From: Flavobacterium sp. KMS
GTDB taxonomy: Bacteria > Bacteroidota > Bacteroidia > Flavobacteriales > Flavobacteriaceae
Reading direction: 5' to 3'
Assembly (NCBI RefSeq): GCF_000813005.1
Contig: NZ_JSYP01000009.1
Span: forward strand, 124,001 to 188,000
DNA length: 64,000 nucleotides
Shown here: positions 1 to 7,802 of the stretch, one piece after another
How positions within the stretch are numbered: position 1 is the first letter of the stretch
Layout: each line of letters opens with the position of its first letter
Notes under the pieces: generated by a model
Database searches by the model: none
What the model was told of the DNA's origin: nothing
Seen by the model: only the letters and a program-made list of their open reading frames with translations
Made by a program: the position numbers and the translations under genes

Positions 1-659
1 GTTTTTAATTCTTCAAAATTAGGAAGATTAGGCATACACATAACATTAAGCGGAACATCTATTGTCTCTGCAATCATTTTTATATCATTCGCATTTGTAA
101 TACAAGGGAGAAAAATACCATCTATGTTAGCCGTCCTATATTGTTTTATTCTGTGTATACTTCCATTTAATGCATTTGATAAATCTAAAAGAAAAGCATC
201 ACAACGAACGTTTATAAACATTGGGATATTTCTTTTTTTGAGACCACCAACAATCGCTTTTAGTTTGATTGTAAAATGTTCTGCATCTTCTATTTTACGT
301 TCAGATTTTTTTACTTCTGAATCTTCAATATTGATTCCGACAACTCCTACTTCATGCAATCTTATAATGTTAGTAATTATTGCTTCGGCTGTGCTTCCGT
401 ATCCTGCTTCCAAATCGACTGTTAGAGGAAGCTTTGTCGAAACTGCAATTCTTTTAATCATAAAAAAATAATCTTCAAATGGCATATCTTCTCCATCTTC
501 ATAACCTAAGTCATTTGCAATTGCTGCACTCGAAGTACCAATAGCCTTAAATCCTAATTTTTCATATTGTAAAGCTGTCTGCACATTCCATACATTTCCG
601 ATTAATAATGGCGTTTCACCAGAATGTAATTTTCTAAATTCTTCAAATTTTGTTGTCAT
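1..659 (-). CDS. isocitrate lyase/PEP mutase family protein, 3' end cut off
   Basis: The frame opens at an ATG at 657-659 and runs off the left edge after about 219 codons, so the C-terminus is missing. The reading shows MTTKFEEFRKLH, then NVWNVQTALQYEKLGFKAIGTSS, LTVDLEAGYG and GINIEDS. These match the (beta/alpha)8 core of the isocitrate lyase/phosphoenolpyruvate mutase superfamily: early barrel strands, a metal-binding Asp in the VDLEAGYG stretch, and an IEDS loop. Family members cleave or rearrange C-C or C-P bonds of small oxo-acids; the substrate cannot be told from this. A TATTTTTG box at 682-689 on this strand lies about 23 bases before the start and is a good promoter candidate. The isocitrate lyase KKCGH signature is not seen, which argues against a true glyoxylate-cycle enzyme. 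Confidence 0.85.
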   Translation of the reverse strand, partial: MTTKFEEFRKLHSGETPLLIGNVWNVQTALQYEKLGFKAIGTSSAAIANDLGYEDGEDMPFEDYFFMIKRIAVSTKLPLTVDLEAGYGSTAEAIITNIIRLHEVGVVGINIEDSEVKKSERKIEDAEHFTIKLKAIVGGLKKRNIPMFINVRCDAFLLDLSNALNGSIHRIKQYRTANIDGIFLPCITNANDIKMIAETIDVPLNVMCMPNLPNFEELK

Positions 660-681
660 AGTATATTGCAATTATTTATCA

Positions 682-689
682 CAAAAATA
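682..689 (-). promoter_or_regulatory. -7 box TATTTTTG for the PEP mutase-like gene
   Basis: TATTTTTG on the minus strand matches the Bacteroidota TAnnTTTG box and ends 22 bases before the ATG at 659. Confidence 0.55.
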
Positions 690-750
690 CTTTAGGAGTT
701 ATGCCTCCAGCAACCGAAAAATTAACAAGTATTTTTTTTTAGGCATAAAA

Positions 751-789
751 AAAAGAGTCAAGACTAATTTATTTCGCCTTGACTCTTTT
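751..789 (-). terminator. intrinsic terminator after the 892-1299 gene
   Basis: A perfect 12-bp stem (751-762 with 778-789, core GAGTCAAG) and a 15-base loop are followed on the minus strand by T-rich sequence. Confidence 0.75.
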
Positions 790-813
790 CTTATATTTTA
801 TTCTCTAACCAAT

Positions 814-895
814 TTACTGTTTTTACTGTAACTGTAAACTGAGACTGTTTTTATACTGAGACTGTAAACTGCAACTGAGAACTAAAAACTGCTAC
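814..895. repeat. ACTG-rich degenerate short repeat
   Basis: This stretch is made of near-tandem units such as ACTGTAAACTG, GAGACTGT and GCAACTGAG, with ACTG every 6-12 bases. It runs up to and slightly into the 3' end of the 892-1299 gene. A related stretch lies at 3119-3198. Confidence 0.6.
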
Positions 896-1299
896 TTCAC
901 TATAACGCCATCTACAAACAAGATAGGCACTTCTTCAGAGAAATCTTCATGTATAGAATGTGCTTTAAAAATATATTTCTTGTCGTATAATGTGTTTCCG
1001 ATAAAAAAAGTAACCATAAACTCATTGTTTAAAGCTAATACACTTTTTTCTACCATTTCGATTTTTACTACCGAAACCGATGGAACCTCAACAAAAGCAT
1101 GACGCAAAAGTGACGTTTTTTTCATTTCGCCATCAATTGTTCCAAAAGCTTTTGAAACGACCATTACACTTTCAATATTAAAATCACTGTCATTTACAAG
1201 ATAAGCATACCATACTTTCTCCATAAAATCGTCGCTCCATTCCTGAACAACGGCCATAAAAATATTCTCTACTTCTGGAATAATTATATCTTTTTTCAT
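892..1299 (-). CDS. conserved protein of unknown function, 135 aa
   Basis: A 135-residue soluble, acidic protein starting MKKDIIIPEVENIFMAVVQEW. It has no signal peptide, no membrane segment and no motif I can name. It mixes alpha and beta (for example FMVTFFIGNTLYDKKYIFKAH near the C-terminus) and looks like a compact cytoplasmic domain. It lies 79 bases downstream of pheS on the same strand with a hairpin between them. No promoter box of its own is visible in that gap, so it may be reached by read-through from pheS. A clear terminator follows at 751-789. Codon use resembles the neighbours. Function unknown; the reading frame is very likely real. Confidence 0.75.
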   Translation of the reverse strand: MKKDIIIPEVENIFMAVVQEWSDDFMEKVWYAYLVNDSDFNIESVMVVSKAFGTIDGEMKKTSLLRHAFVEVPSVSVVKIEMVEKSVLALNNEFMVTFFIGNTLYDKKYIFKAHSIHEDFSEEVPILFVDGVIVK

Positions 1300-1323
1300 A
1301 GTTGTAAAAAGTTATAAAGTCAT

Positions 1324-1360
1324 AAAGTCGAAAGCTTCATGTTTTGAAACTTTCGACTTT
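1324..1360 (-). terminator. hairpin between pheS and the downstream gene
   Basis: An 11-bp perfect stem (AAAGTCGAAAG at 1324-1334 with 1350-1360) has a 15-base loop and is followed on the minus strand by a T-rich run. It may be a partial terminator or attenuator, since the next gene shows no promoter of its own. Confidence 0.55.
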
Positions 1361-1378
1361 ACAAATTTTGGACTTAAA

Positions 1379-2398
1379 TTATATGTTTGATTTAAATTGC
1401 TCTAAGAATCTAACGTCGTTTTCGTAAAACATACGAATATCACCAATTTGGTATAACAACATTGCGATACGCTCTACTCCCATACCAAATGCAAAACCAT
1501 TATATTCTTCTGGGTTGATATCACAATTTTTCAATACGTTTGGATCTACCATTCCACATCCTCCAATTTCTAACCAACCTGTTCCTTTGGTGATACGATA
1601 ATCAGTTTCGGTTTTTAGACCCCAATAAATATCAATCTCGGCGCTAGGTTCTGTAAACGGAAAATATGACGGACGTAAACGGATTTTTGATTTCCCGAAC
1701 ATTTCTTTAGTAAAATAAAGCAATGTTTGTTTTAAATCTGCAAACGAAACATCTTTATCAATATACAATCCTTCTACCTGATGGAAGATACAGTGTGATC
1801 TTGACGAAATTGCTTCGTTACGGAAAACACGTCCTGGTGAAATAGTACGAATAGGCGGTTTATGATTTTCCATATAACGCACCTGAACTGATGATGTATG
1901 CGTACGCAACAAAACATCAGGATTTGTTTGTATAAAAAATGTATCCTGCATATCACGTGCCGGATGATATTCCGGAAGGTTTAATGCTGTAAAGTTATGC
2001 CAATCGTCTTCGATTTCCGGACCTTCAGAAACGTTAAAACCAATGTTTGCAAAAATATCTATAATCTGGTTTTTTACGATTGATATCGGGTGACGAGAAC
2101 CAATAATTACTGGCTCGGCAGCACGAGTTAAATCTCCATAAATACCTTTAATTTCTTCTTTGCTTTCTAAAGCTTCAACTATTGTTTTTACTTTATCTTC
2201 CGCAGCTGTTTTTAAAGCGTTTATAACCTGTCCAAATTCCTTTTTCTGGTCATTTGGTACCGTTTTAAATTCAGCAAAAAAATCGTTTAAAACACCTTTT
2301 TTTCCAAGAAATTTAATGCGGAATGCTTCTAACTCTTCCTTATTTTCAGTTGAAAAAGCTTGAGCTTCCCCAATATATTCTTTTATCTTATCTATCAT
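1379..2398 (-). CDS. pheS: phenylalanine-tRNA ligase alpha subunit
   Basis: PheS is the catalytic subunit of the heterotetrameric phenylalanyl-tRNA synthetase, a class II enzyme that charges tRNA-Phe in the cytoplasm. Residues 1-85 form the N-terminal coiled-coil region. The catalytic core follows with [25 protein letters not shown], the motif 2 segment [19 protein letters not shown], and a C-terminal [16 protein letters not shown] that is class II motif 3. Length (339-341 aa) is normal. The frame also has an ATG two codons upstream at 2404; I prefer 2398 because family members usually begin [17 protein letters not shown] promoter box lies at 2421-2428. pheT is not adjacent, which is usual in this phylum. 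Confidence 0.97.
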   Translation of the reverse strand: MIDKIKEYIGEAQAFSTENKEELEAFRIKFLGKKGVLNDFFAEFKTVPNDQKKEFGQVINALKTAAEDKVKTIVEALESKEEIKGIYGDLTRAAEPVIIGSRHPISIVKNQIIDIFANIGFNVSEGPEIEDDWHNFTALNLPEYHPARDMQDTFFIQTNPDVLLRTHTSSVQVRYMENHKPPIRTISPGRVFRNEAISSRSHCIFHQVEGLYIDKDVSFADLKQTLLYFTKEMFGKSKIRLRPSYFPFTEPSAEIDIYWGLKTETDYRITKGTGWLEIGGCGMVDPNVLKNCDINPEEYNGFAFGMGVERIAMLLYQIGDIRMFYENDVRFLEQFKSNI

Positions 2399-2420
2399 TT
2401 TCATTCCGTAATTGAGAATA

Positions 2421-2428
2421 CAAATTTA
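2421..2428 (-). promoter_or_regulatory. -7 box TAAATTTG for pheS
   Basis: A full match to TAnnTTTG on the minus strand, 17-23 bases before either possible pheS start. Confidence 0.6.
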
Positions 2429-2580
2429 CATAATTTGTTTCAAGTTTAAAGTCTAAAGTTTAAAGTTTCCTTTGCAAATCGTAATAATATTAACAAATAA
2501 AACGAGTAAGCCTGACAAAAATATAAACTTGATTAAAGTAGTAATCCATTTTCTATTGCAAAAACAAGTTTAATCTATAA

Positions 2581-3108
2581 CTATTTTATCAAACTTATTT
2601 TACTTTCAATTTCCTTTACTCTATTTAACCAAAAGGTTATTCCTTCCTGATTCTTAATAATTTCTTTTTTAGAATTAGATGAAACCTTACCTAATTCATG
2701 CCAATTTTTTTGATAATCTTTCTCTCTTTCCTGTTTATTGGTAGGCTCTGTTCTTGAACGCCAAAAATTAATATTCTTAAGATAAGTATCTCTTAAGTTT
2801 TCAAAATACTCGATTAATTTTTCTTTAGAATTAGGAATATAACCTGGTCCGCTGCAACCACAGGAATGAAATGCAATTCCAACTGAATACAGACTTTTAA
2901 TATGCTCCCATTTTTTTACATCATCTTTTTTAGGTGATTCAAAATCAAGTCCCATATTAGCCATTAATTCTCCGCATTCTGGACACTTTGCTTCCTGAAC
3001 AGATTTCTCTCCTCTTTCTATATCAGTCATCAACCTTCTTTTAAATGTCTTACGACAATCAAAACAAGCGTAATGTGGCTTATAGGAAACCATTGCGTAT
3101 CTACACAT
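2581..3108 (-). CDS. zinc-ribbon-like protein of unknown function, 175 aa
   Basis: The N-terminal third reads as a zinc-binding module: CFDC at about 15-18, CPECGELM at about 42-49, and HSCGC further on (about residue 82). Two CxxC knuckles separated by about 25 residues fit a rubredoxin-like or zinc-ribbon fold. The C-terminal half is Lys/Glu-rich and helical (KLIEYFENLRDTYLKNINFW to the end) and may form a coiled coil. There is no signal peptide. A second in-frame Met at residue 6 could also be the start. No catalytic motif is visible and I do not recognise a named family. The next gene upstream on the strand (3206-3562) is also an unknown; an ACTG-type repeat separates them. Confidence 0.75.
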   Translation of the reverse strand: MCRYAMVSYKPHYACFDCRKTFKRRLMTDIERGEKSVQEAKCPECGELMANMGLDFESPKKDDVKKWEHIKSLYSVGIAFHSCGCSGPGYIPNSKEKLIEYFENLRDTYLKNINFWRSRTEPTNKQEREKDYQKNWHELGKVSSNSKKEIIKNQEGITFWLNRVKEIESKISLIK

Positions 3109-3118
3109 ATTTTTTTAG

Positions 3119-3198
3119 TTTACAGTAGCAGTGTTAAGTGTTCAGTCGCGGTTTACAATTTAGCACACGCTGAAAACTGAGACTGAACACTGAATACT
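3119..3198. repeat. second ACTG-rich degenerate repeat
   Basis: Units such as CAGTAGCAGTG, TTCAGTCGCGG and CTGAAAACTGAGACTGAACA resemble the stretch at 814-895. It lies in the 97-base gap between two minus-strand genes. Confidence 0.55.
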
Positions 3199-3205
3199 AA
3201 TAAAA

Positions 3206-3562
3206 CTACTCTATAAGTTTTCTTTCTAAAAAGTAACTCACAATTGCTTCTTTCATTAAAACCGATTGTTCTCCCGCTTTTAATGGTGGTAATTCTTCTT
3301 TTACCTTATAATGTGGCCAACCTTCCTCATCAAAAAACTCAAATTCATAAAAACCATAAGGCTCTAATAACCTACAAATAGCAATATGCATGAGGTTTAA
3401 TTTTTCATCTTTTTTAAATTCACGATGTAATTTCCCTAATTCTTGTACTCCAATTAAATAAATTATGGAATCTAAATCTAGGTTTTCTCCTTGTGAAAAT
3501 TGATCGGAAAGTATATTTACAAGCTGTTCCCAGCGTTCTTTAAGTTGTGCGTCTCTTGACAT
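3206..3562 (-). CDS. conserved small protein of unknown function, 118 aa
   Basis: A 118-residue acidic, mostly helical protein (MSRDAQLKERWEQLVNILSDQF...). It has a WPHYKVKEELPPL segment in the second half and no signal peptide or membrane segment. I recognise no domain. The segment ICRLLEPYGFYEFEFFDEEGW is aromatic-rich and probably the structured core. The start is an ATG at 3560-3562, with a TATCTTTG promoter box at 3624-3631 about 62 bases upstream. It is likely the first gene of a short unit with the zinc-ribbon gene that follows it. No terminator is seen between the two. Confidence 0.72.
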   Translation of the reverse strand: MSRDAQLKERWEQLVNILSDQFSQGENLDLDSIIYLIGVQELGKLHREFKKDEKLNLMHIAICRLLEPYGFYEFEFFDEEGWPHYKVKEELPPLKAGEQSVLMKEAIVSYFLERKLIE

Positions 3563-3623
3563 TTTTATAGGTGTGAATTATGAATTATGAATTATAAATT
3601 CAAAAGTCATAAAATTTAGTTTG

Positions 3624-3631
3624 CAAAGATA
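3624..3631 (-). promoter_or_regulatory. -7 box TATCTTTG for the 3206-3562 gene
   Basis: TATCTTTG followed by GC on the minus strand is the commonest form of the Bacteroidota -7 box. Confidence 0.55.
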
Positions 3632-3659
3632 CGGACTTCAAATCCAAACACCTTAAAAA

Positions 3660-4115
3660 ATTAAACGTATAGATTCATAGATTTAACGTTCTAAAAAGGA
3701 TCATTTTGAGACAATGCTTTTGTCTATTGATTCCGAAAAATCAAAAACATCAACATTTAAAACCTCTGTCCCGATCCCGAACTGTCGGGCAATATCATTC
3801 AGTAAAGCTTTTTTAGCAAATTATGATTAATTGTATACTCGACAAAGATTATCTAGAAGGGAACGCGGATGATGCGGATTCGCTATAGCGAAAACACGGA
3901 TTAAACACGGATTTTCTTCTATTCCGACGCTCAATGTCATTAAGTTAAGAGATTGAAGATTTAGTGTTTGTAAATATCGATTGTCGATTTTCCTGAGGTT
4001 TCATACATCTGAAATCAAAAATCGTTAGTCAAAAATCTTAAATCTTTTTATCTTTTCCTTAACTCAATGACATTGACCGTCGGGACGGGATTGCATCTCT
4101 GAACCTCAGAACCTA
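3660..4115. repeat. mosaic of dispersed palindromic repeats in a gene-free gap
   Basis: The 605-base gap 3563-4167 holds no credible gene. It contains CCCGAactgTCGGG (3776-3789), the perfect 14-base palindrome TTCGCTATAGCGAA (3879-3892), two copies of AACACGGATT just after it, the long inverted repeat 3924-3949/4058-4083, CCGTCGGGACGG (4077-4088), and an upstream element at 4087-4115. The palindromes are more GC-rich than their surroundings. I infer a landing zone for dispersed intergenic repeats. Confidence 0.6.
3924..4083. repeat. 26-bp imperfect inverted repeat, 160 bp end to end
   Basis: The left arm 3924-3949 and right arm 4058-4083 pair as CCGACG(C/G)TCAATGTCATT(A/G)AGTTAAG with only a few mismatches. 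The enclosed 108 bases contain no frame. This looks like a small non-coding MITE- or REP-type element, or its remnant. Confidence 0.6.
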
Positions 4116-4133
4116 AAAAACAGATAATTCTTC

Positions 4134-4141
4134 TATATTTG
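4134..4141 (+). promoter_or_regulatory. -7 box TATATTTG for the CvpA-family gene
   Basis: TATATTTG followed by CGC, 26 bases before the ATG at 4168. Confidence 0.6.
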
Positions 4142-4167
4142 CGCCTTTATTAAACAAAAACAGGAAT

Positions 4168-4707
4168 ATGAGTTTTTTCGATATGATTTTGGGTGTTTTA
4201 TTGGCATACGGTTTATACCAAGGTATTAAAAACGGGCTTTTTGTAGAAGTTGCTTCTTTTATCTCTTTATTACTTGGGATTTACCTAGCAATAAAATTTT
4301 CGTCTTTAATGAAAGAAATCATCATGAAACATGTTTCATGGAACCCAAATACAATCCAGATTACAGCTTTTATCCTAACCTTTATTCTAGTAGTTATCGC
4401 AGTATATTTATTAGCTAAATTTTTAACCGGAATTGCTGATTTTGCTCAACTAGGATGGTTAAACAAATTAGGCGGAGGTCTTTTTAGAATTCTAAAAACG
4501 ATTCTTATTTTGAGTATTGTTTTTAGTCTTTTCGAAAAAATAAATTTCAATCATACTTTTGCAAAAAAAGAAACATTAGACAAATCGATATTTTATAATC
4601 CGATACAAAAAATAGCTGGTTTTATTTATCCATCTATAGAAAACTGGTATGATACGTTAAAGAAAAGCGAGGCCAAAAAAGAGTCTTCGGCAACTAAAGA
4701 ATCATAA
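4168..4707 (+). CDS. CvpA family inner-membrane protein
   Basis: A 179-residue protein with four hydrophobic helices: about 5-25, 28-47, 63-85 and 105-122. Gly-rich turns such as GVLLAYGLYQGIKNG and GWLNKLGGGLFRILK are typical of the CvpA/colicin V production family. Named after a gene needed for colicin V production in E. coli, the family has no settled biochemical role and is often linked to envelope homeostasis. The last 40 residues are hydrophilic and Lys/Ser/Glu-rich, probably cytoplasmic. It appears to be a single-gene unit with its own TATATTTG promoter box; lepA follows 248 bases later with another promoter. Confidence 0.85.
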   Translation: MSFFDMILGVLLAYGLYQGIKNGLFVEVASFISLLLGIYLAIKFSSLMKEIIMKHVSWNPNTIQITAFILTFILVVIAVYLLAKFLTGIADFAQLGWLNKLGGGLFRILKTILILSIVFSLFEKINFNHTFAKKETLDKSIFYNPIQKIAGFIYPSIENWYDTLKKSEAKKESSATKES

Positions 4708-4856
4708 TTATTCTTAGATTATAAAAACACTTGTTTTGCTTTAAACTTAAATTTTAGAATAAGCATTCAAGAGTGTAAAAAACAGCCGAATCCATCTTTT
4801 ATTTCTTAAAGATTCAACAATAATACATCAAGATTCTACAATCCAAAAGTTTGCAT

Positions 4857-4864
4857 TATCTTTG
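4857..4864 (+). promoter_or_regulatory. -7 box TATCTTTG for lepA
   Basis: TATCTTTG followed by CC, 91 bases before the lepA ATG, which gives a leader of about 85 bases. Confidence 0.6.
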
Positions 4865-4882
4865 CCGATTAATGACGCGCCT

Positions 4883-4899
4883 GTATGGCACAGCCATAC
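4883..4899 (+). promoter_or_regulatory. hairpin in the lepA leader
   Basis: GTATGGC-aca-GCCATAC is a perfect 7-bp stem with a triloop, just after the expected transcription start. There is no T-run, so it is not a terminator. It may stabilise or regulate the lepA mRNA. Confidence 0.45.
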
Positions 4900-4955
4900 T
4901 ATAAAATCACAACAAAAAATACTTAAACTCGTATAGAGAATTGATATAAAAGAAA

Positions 4956-6752
4956 ATGAAAAATATACGTAACTTTTGCATTATTGCACACATTGATCAC
5001 GGAAAAAGTACACTTGCCGATCGCTTACTAGGCGCAACACAAACCGTTACTGCACGTGAAGAAAAAGCGCAATTGCTTGATAATATGGACTTGGAACGTG
5101 AACGCGGAATTACCATAAAGAGTCACGCCATCCAGATGGAATATACTTATAAAGGAGAGGAATATATCCTGAATTTAATTGATACTCCCGGACACGTTGA
5201 CTTTTCATACGAAGTTTCACGATCAATTGCTGCCTGCGAAGGGGCGCTTTTAATTGTTGATGCTGCACAAAGTATACAAGCTCAAACAATTTCAAATTTA
5301 TATTTGGCTCTGGAAAATGACCTGGAAATTATTCCAATCTTAAACAAAGTCGATTTACCAAGTGCAAATCCTGAAGAAGTTAGCGATGATATCGTAGATT
5401 TATTAGGATGTAAACTAGAAGAAATTATTCATGCCTCTGGTAAAACAGGTTTAGGTGTCGAAAATATATTGGCAGCAATTATCGAAAGAATTCCTCCTCC
5501 AAAAGGAGAAATCGATGAGCCTTTACAAGCTTTGATTTTTGACTCTCACTACAATCCTTTTAGAGGAATTGAAGTTATTTTCCGTGTAAAAAACGGACAA
5601 ATTAAAAAAGGGCAAAAAATTAAATTCATGGCCACAGGTAATGAATATTTTGCTGATGAAATTGGAACTTTAAAATTAAATCAAGTTCCAAAAAGTGTTA
5701 TTTCCGCAGGTGATGTTGGTTATTTAATTTCTGGTATTAAAGAAGCTAAAGAAGTAAAAGTTGGGGATACCTTAACGGATGCGAAAAACCCAACAACTAA
5801 TATGATTACTGGTTTTGAGGATGTAAAACCAATGGTATTTGCTGGGATTTATCCTGTAGATACAGAAGATTACGAGGAGTTACGTAACTCGATGGAAAAA
5901 CTACAATTGAACGATGCTTCATTAGTATTTTTACCTGAAAGTTCTGCGGCTTTAGGATTCGGTTTCCGTTGTGGATTCTTAGGAATGTTACACATGGAGA
6001 TTATTCAGGAAAGATTAGAACGTGAGTTTAATATGACTGTAATTACTACAGTTCCTAACGTTTCTTACTTGGCTTATACCAAAAAAGAACCTACTGTAGG
6101 ATTTGTGGTAAACAATCCTTCTGATTTACCAGAACCATCAAAATTAGATCACGTAGAAGAACCTTATATCAAAGCAACAATTATCACCAAATCTGATTTC
6201 GTAGGTAATGTTATGTCTTTGTGTATAGAAAAACGTGGTTTAATTACCAACCAAACATATTTAACTACCGAAAGAGTTGAGTTGACTTTTGATATGCCTC
6301 TTGCCGAAATTGTATTTGATTTTTATGATCGTCTTAAAACGGTTTCAAAAGGATATGCTTCGTTTGATTACACACCAATTGGAATGCGAACTTCAAGCTT
6401 AGTAAAAGTTGATATTTTATTAAATGCTACAATTGTCGATGCTTTATCTTCTTTAATTCACGTAGATAATGCTTACCACATTGGTAAAAAAATGTGTGAA
6501 AAACTAAAAGAATTAATTCCACGTCAGCAGTTTGATATTCCGATTCAAGCAGCAATTGGAGTAAAAGTAATTTCTCGTGAAACTATAAAAGCATTACGTA
6601 AAGACGTTACTGCAAAATGTTATGGTGGAGATATTTCGCGTAAGCGTAAATTACTTGAAAAACAGAAAAAAGGTAAAAAACGTATGCGTCAGGTAGGAAA
6701 CGTTGAGATTCCTCAAGAAGCATTTATGGCTGTTTTAAAATTGAACGACTAG
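4956..6752 (+). CDS. lepA: elongation factor 4 (LepA)
   Basis: LepA/EF4 is a ribosome-associated translational GTPase, a paralogue of EF-G, that acts on stalled or mis-translocated ribosomes and in initiation or ribosome biogenesis. All GTPase motifs are present: AHIDHGKST (residues 11-19), the RGITIKS switch, DTPGHVDF and NKVDLPSA. The EF4-specific C-terminal domain ends in [30 protein letters not shown] sequence, read here as [16 protein letters not shown]. Length (598 aa) is normal. The start ATG is followed directly by the conserved [16 protein letters not shown]. The leader carries a hairpin and an intrinsic terminator follows at 6798-6828, so this is a single-gene unit. Confidence 0.98.
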   Translation: MKNIRNFCIIAHIDHGKSTLADRLLGATQTVTAREEKAQLLDNMDLERERGITIKSHAIQMEYTYKGEEYILNLIDTPGHVDFSYEVSRSIAACEGALLIVDAAQSIQAQTISNLYLALENDLEIIPILNKVDLPSANPEEVSDDIVDLLGCKLEEIIHASGKTGLGVENILAAIIERIPPPKGEIDEPLQALIFDSHYNPFRGIEVIFRVKNGQIKKGQKIKFMATGNEYFADEIGTLKLNQVPKSVISAGDVGYLISGIKEAKEVKVGDTLTDAKNPTTNMITGFEDVKPMVFAGIYPVDTEDYEELRNSMEKLQLNDASLVFLPESSAALGFGFRCGFLGMLHMEIIQERLEREFNMTVITTVPNVSYLAYTKKEPTVGFVVNNPSDLPEPSKLDHVEEPYIKATIITKSDFVGNVMSLCIEKRGLITNQTYLTTERVELTFDMPLAEIVFDFYDRLKTVSKGYASFDYTPIGMRTSSLVKVDILLNATIVDALSSLIHVDNAYHIGKKMCEKLKELIPRQQFDIPIQAAIGVKVISRETIKALRKDVTAKCYGGDISRKRKLLEKQKKGKKRMRQVGNVEIPQEAFMAVLKLND

Positions 6753-6797
6753 TTTTTTTATTTTAGATAAAAGAAGAAAGAGAATAGAATATAGATG

Positions 6798-6828
6798 AAC
6801 CCAATAACTAACGTTATTGGGTTTTTTT
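6798..6828 (+). terminator. intrinsic terminator after lepA
   Basis: AACCCAATAAC-taac-GTTATTGGGTT has an 11-bp stem with a tetraloop, followed by a run of T. Confidence 0.9.
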
Positions 6829-7005
6829 ATGCTCTTTTAAATCCCTACAGCCCACAAAATCTAAATAAACCACTACATATCAACGCATTGTTAATTAAAT
6901 AATGGATAAAATCTCACTTTATTAAGTATTTATTTGTAAGTTTTTAATTATTTTTACATATATGAATTAATCAGATTTTATTTAAACAATTTAAAAGCAA
7001 TGATT

Positions 7006-7632
7006 ATGAAAACAAAAATCACAACACTTGTAGCGTTATTTACATTTTGTTTTGCAAACGCACAACAGAAAGAAGTAGAAGAAGAAATTAGTACTGCCAA
7101 AGGAGTACGATTCGAAAAAGGAAGCATGTTTATTGAGGGGGGTGTATCGGTTAGCACTGTAAAAGATAATTCAAACGCATTTGCTATAAACCCTCAATTT
7201 GGATATCTTATTGCCGACAATATAGCTATCGGGTTTGACTTGGATGTATCTGGATCTACAACAAGCAAAGGAACTCCCGCAGAAACAAAAAACAATCAAT
7301 TTGGTGTTGGAGCATTTGCCAGATACTATTTCTTAGAATTGGATTCTAGACGTCTTAAAGTATATGGAGAAGCAGGATTAGGTTATAGTCATGTTAAAAC
7401 AGAAGTATTAAATGTAGAAAACACAACAAATGGAATTAAGGCAAACATAACAGTGGGACTAAACTATTTCTTTACCAAGAAATGGGCTGCTACATTTGCT
7501 CTAGCCGACATCTTAACGTACAATAATGCAAATCCTGAAAATGGAACATCAACTAGTAGTTTTAACTTAAACATCAACTTGTTTAATAACATTTTTGCAC
7601 AACCTAAATTTGGATTACTTTATAAATTTTAA
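7006..7632 (+). CDS. outer-membrane beta-barrel protein
   Basis: A 208-residue exported protein. MKTKITTLVALFTFCFANAQ is a clear Sec signal peptide cut after NAQ. The mature part alternates hydrophobic and polar residues in short strands (FIEGGVSVSTVK, PQFGYLIADNIAIGFDLDVSG, FGVGAFARYYFL, VYGEAGLGYSHV, ANITVGLNYFF) and ends in PKFGLLYKF, an aromatic C-terminal strand typical of barrels recognised by BamA. This matches the small OmpX/OmpW-like outer membrane beta-barrel family. An ATG two codons upstream (7000) is also in frame; I chose 7006 because it starts the signal peptide cleanly. It is flanked by terminators on both sides, so it is monocistronic. Ligand unknown. Confidence 0.8.
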   Translation: MKTKITTLVALFTFCFANAQQKEVEEEISTAKGVRFEKGSMFIEGGVSVSTVKDNSNAFAINPQFGYLIADNIAIGFDLDVSGSTTSKGTPAETKNNQFGVGAFARYYFLELDSRRLKVYGEAGLGYSHVKTEVLNVENTTNGIKANITVGLNYFFTKKWAATFALADILTYNNANPENGTSTSSFNLNINLFNNIFAQPKFGLLYKF

Positions 7633-7687
7633 TACTAGTTTAGAAATCTACTCTAGGTTTTAGAAAATAAAGTACAGCATATAGAAA

Positions 7688-7716
7688 AGCCCAATAACTT
7701 TCGTTATTGGGTTTTT
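7688..7716 (+). terminator. intrinsic terminator after the barrel gene
   Basis: CCCAATAAC-tttc-GTTATTGGG (7690-7698 with 7703-7711) followed by a T-run. The stem is the same as in the lepA terminator. Confidence 0.9.
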
Positions 7717-7755
7717 TAGTTTAACAGTTTTATAATTTAAAGCAATAAAAACGAA

Positions 7756-7784
7756 ACCTTTGTATCTTTGAACCTCTGTACCTA
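7756..7784 (+). promoter_or_regulatory. 29-bp CTTTG/ACCT upstream element, copy 2, with -7 box
   Basis: The unit repeats an 8-10 base theme (CCTTTGTA, TCTTTGAA, CCTCTGTA, CCTA). It contains TATCTTTG (7763-7770), a full promoter -7 box. It nearly matches 10144-10172 and 4087-4115. It ends 18 bases before the WYL regulator start. Confidence 0.55.
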
Positions 7785-7802
7785 TAAAAACTCAAAAGAA
7801 AA

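Noticed and set aside
124..471. Open frame of 115 codons on the + strand
   Set aside because: It lies opposite the PEP mutase-like gene, whose minus-strand frame shows family motifs. The + frame has none.
4872..4904. 11-codon frame in the lepA leader
   Set aside because: Too short and contains no codon run typical of an attenuator; mentioned only as part of the leader.
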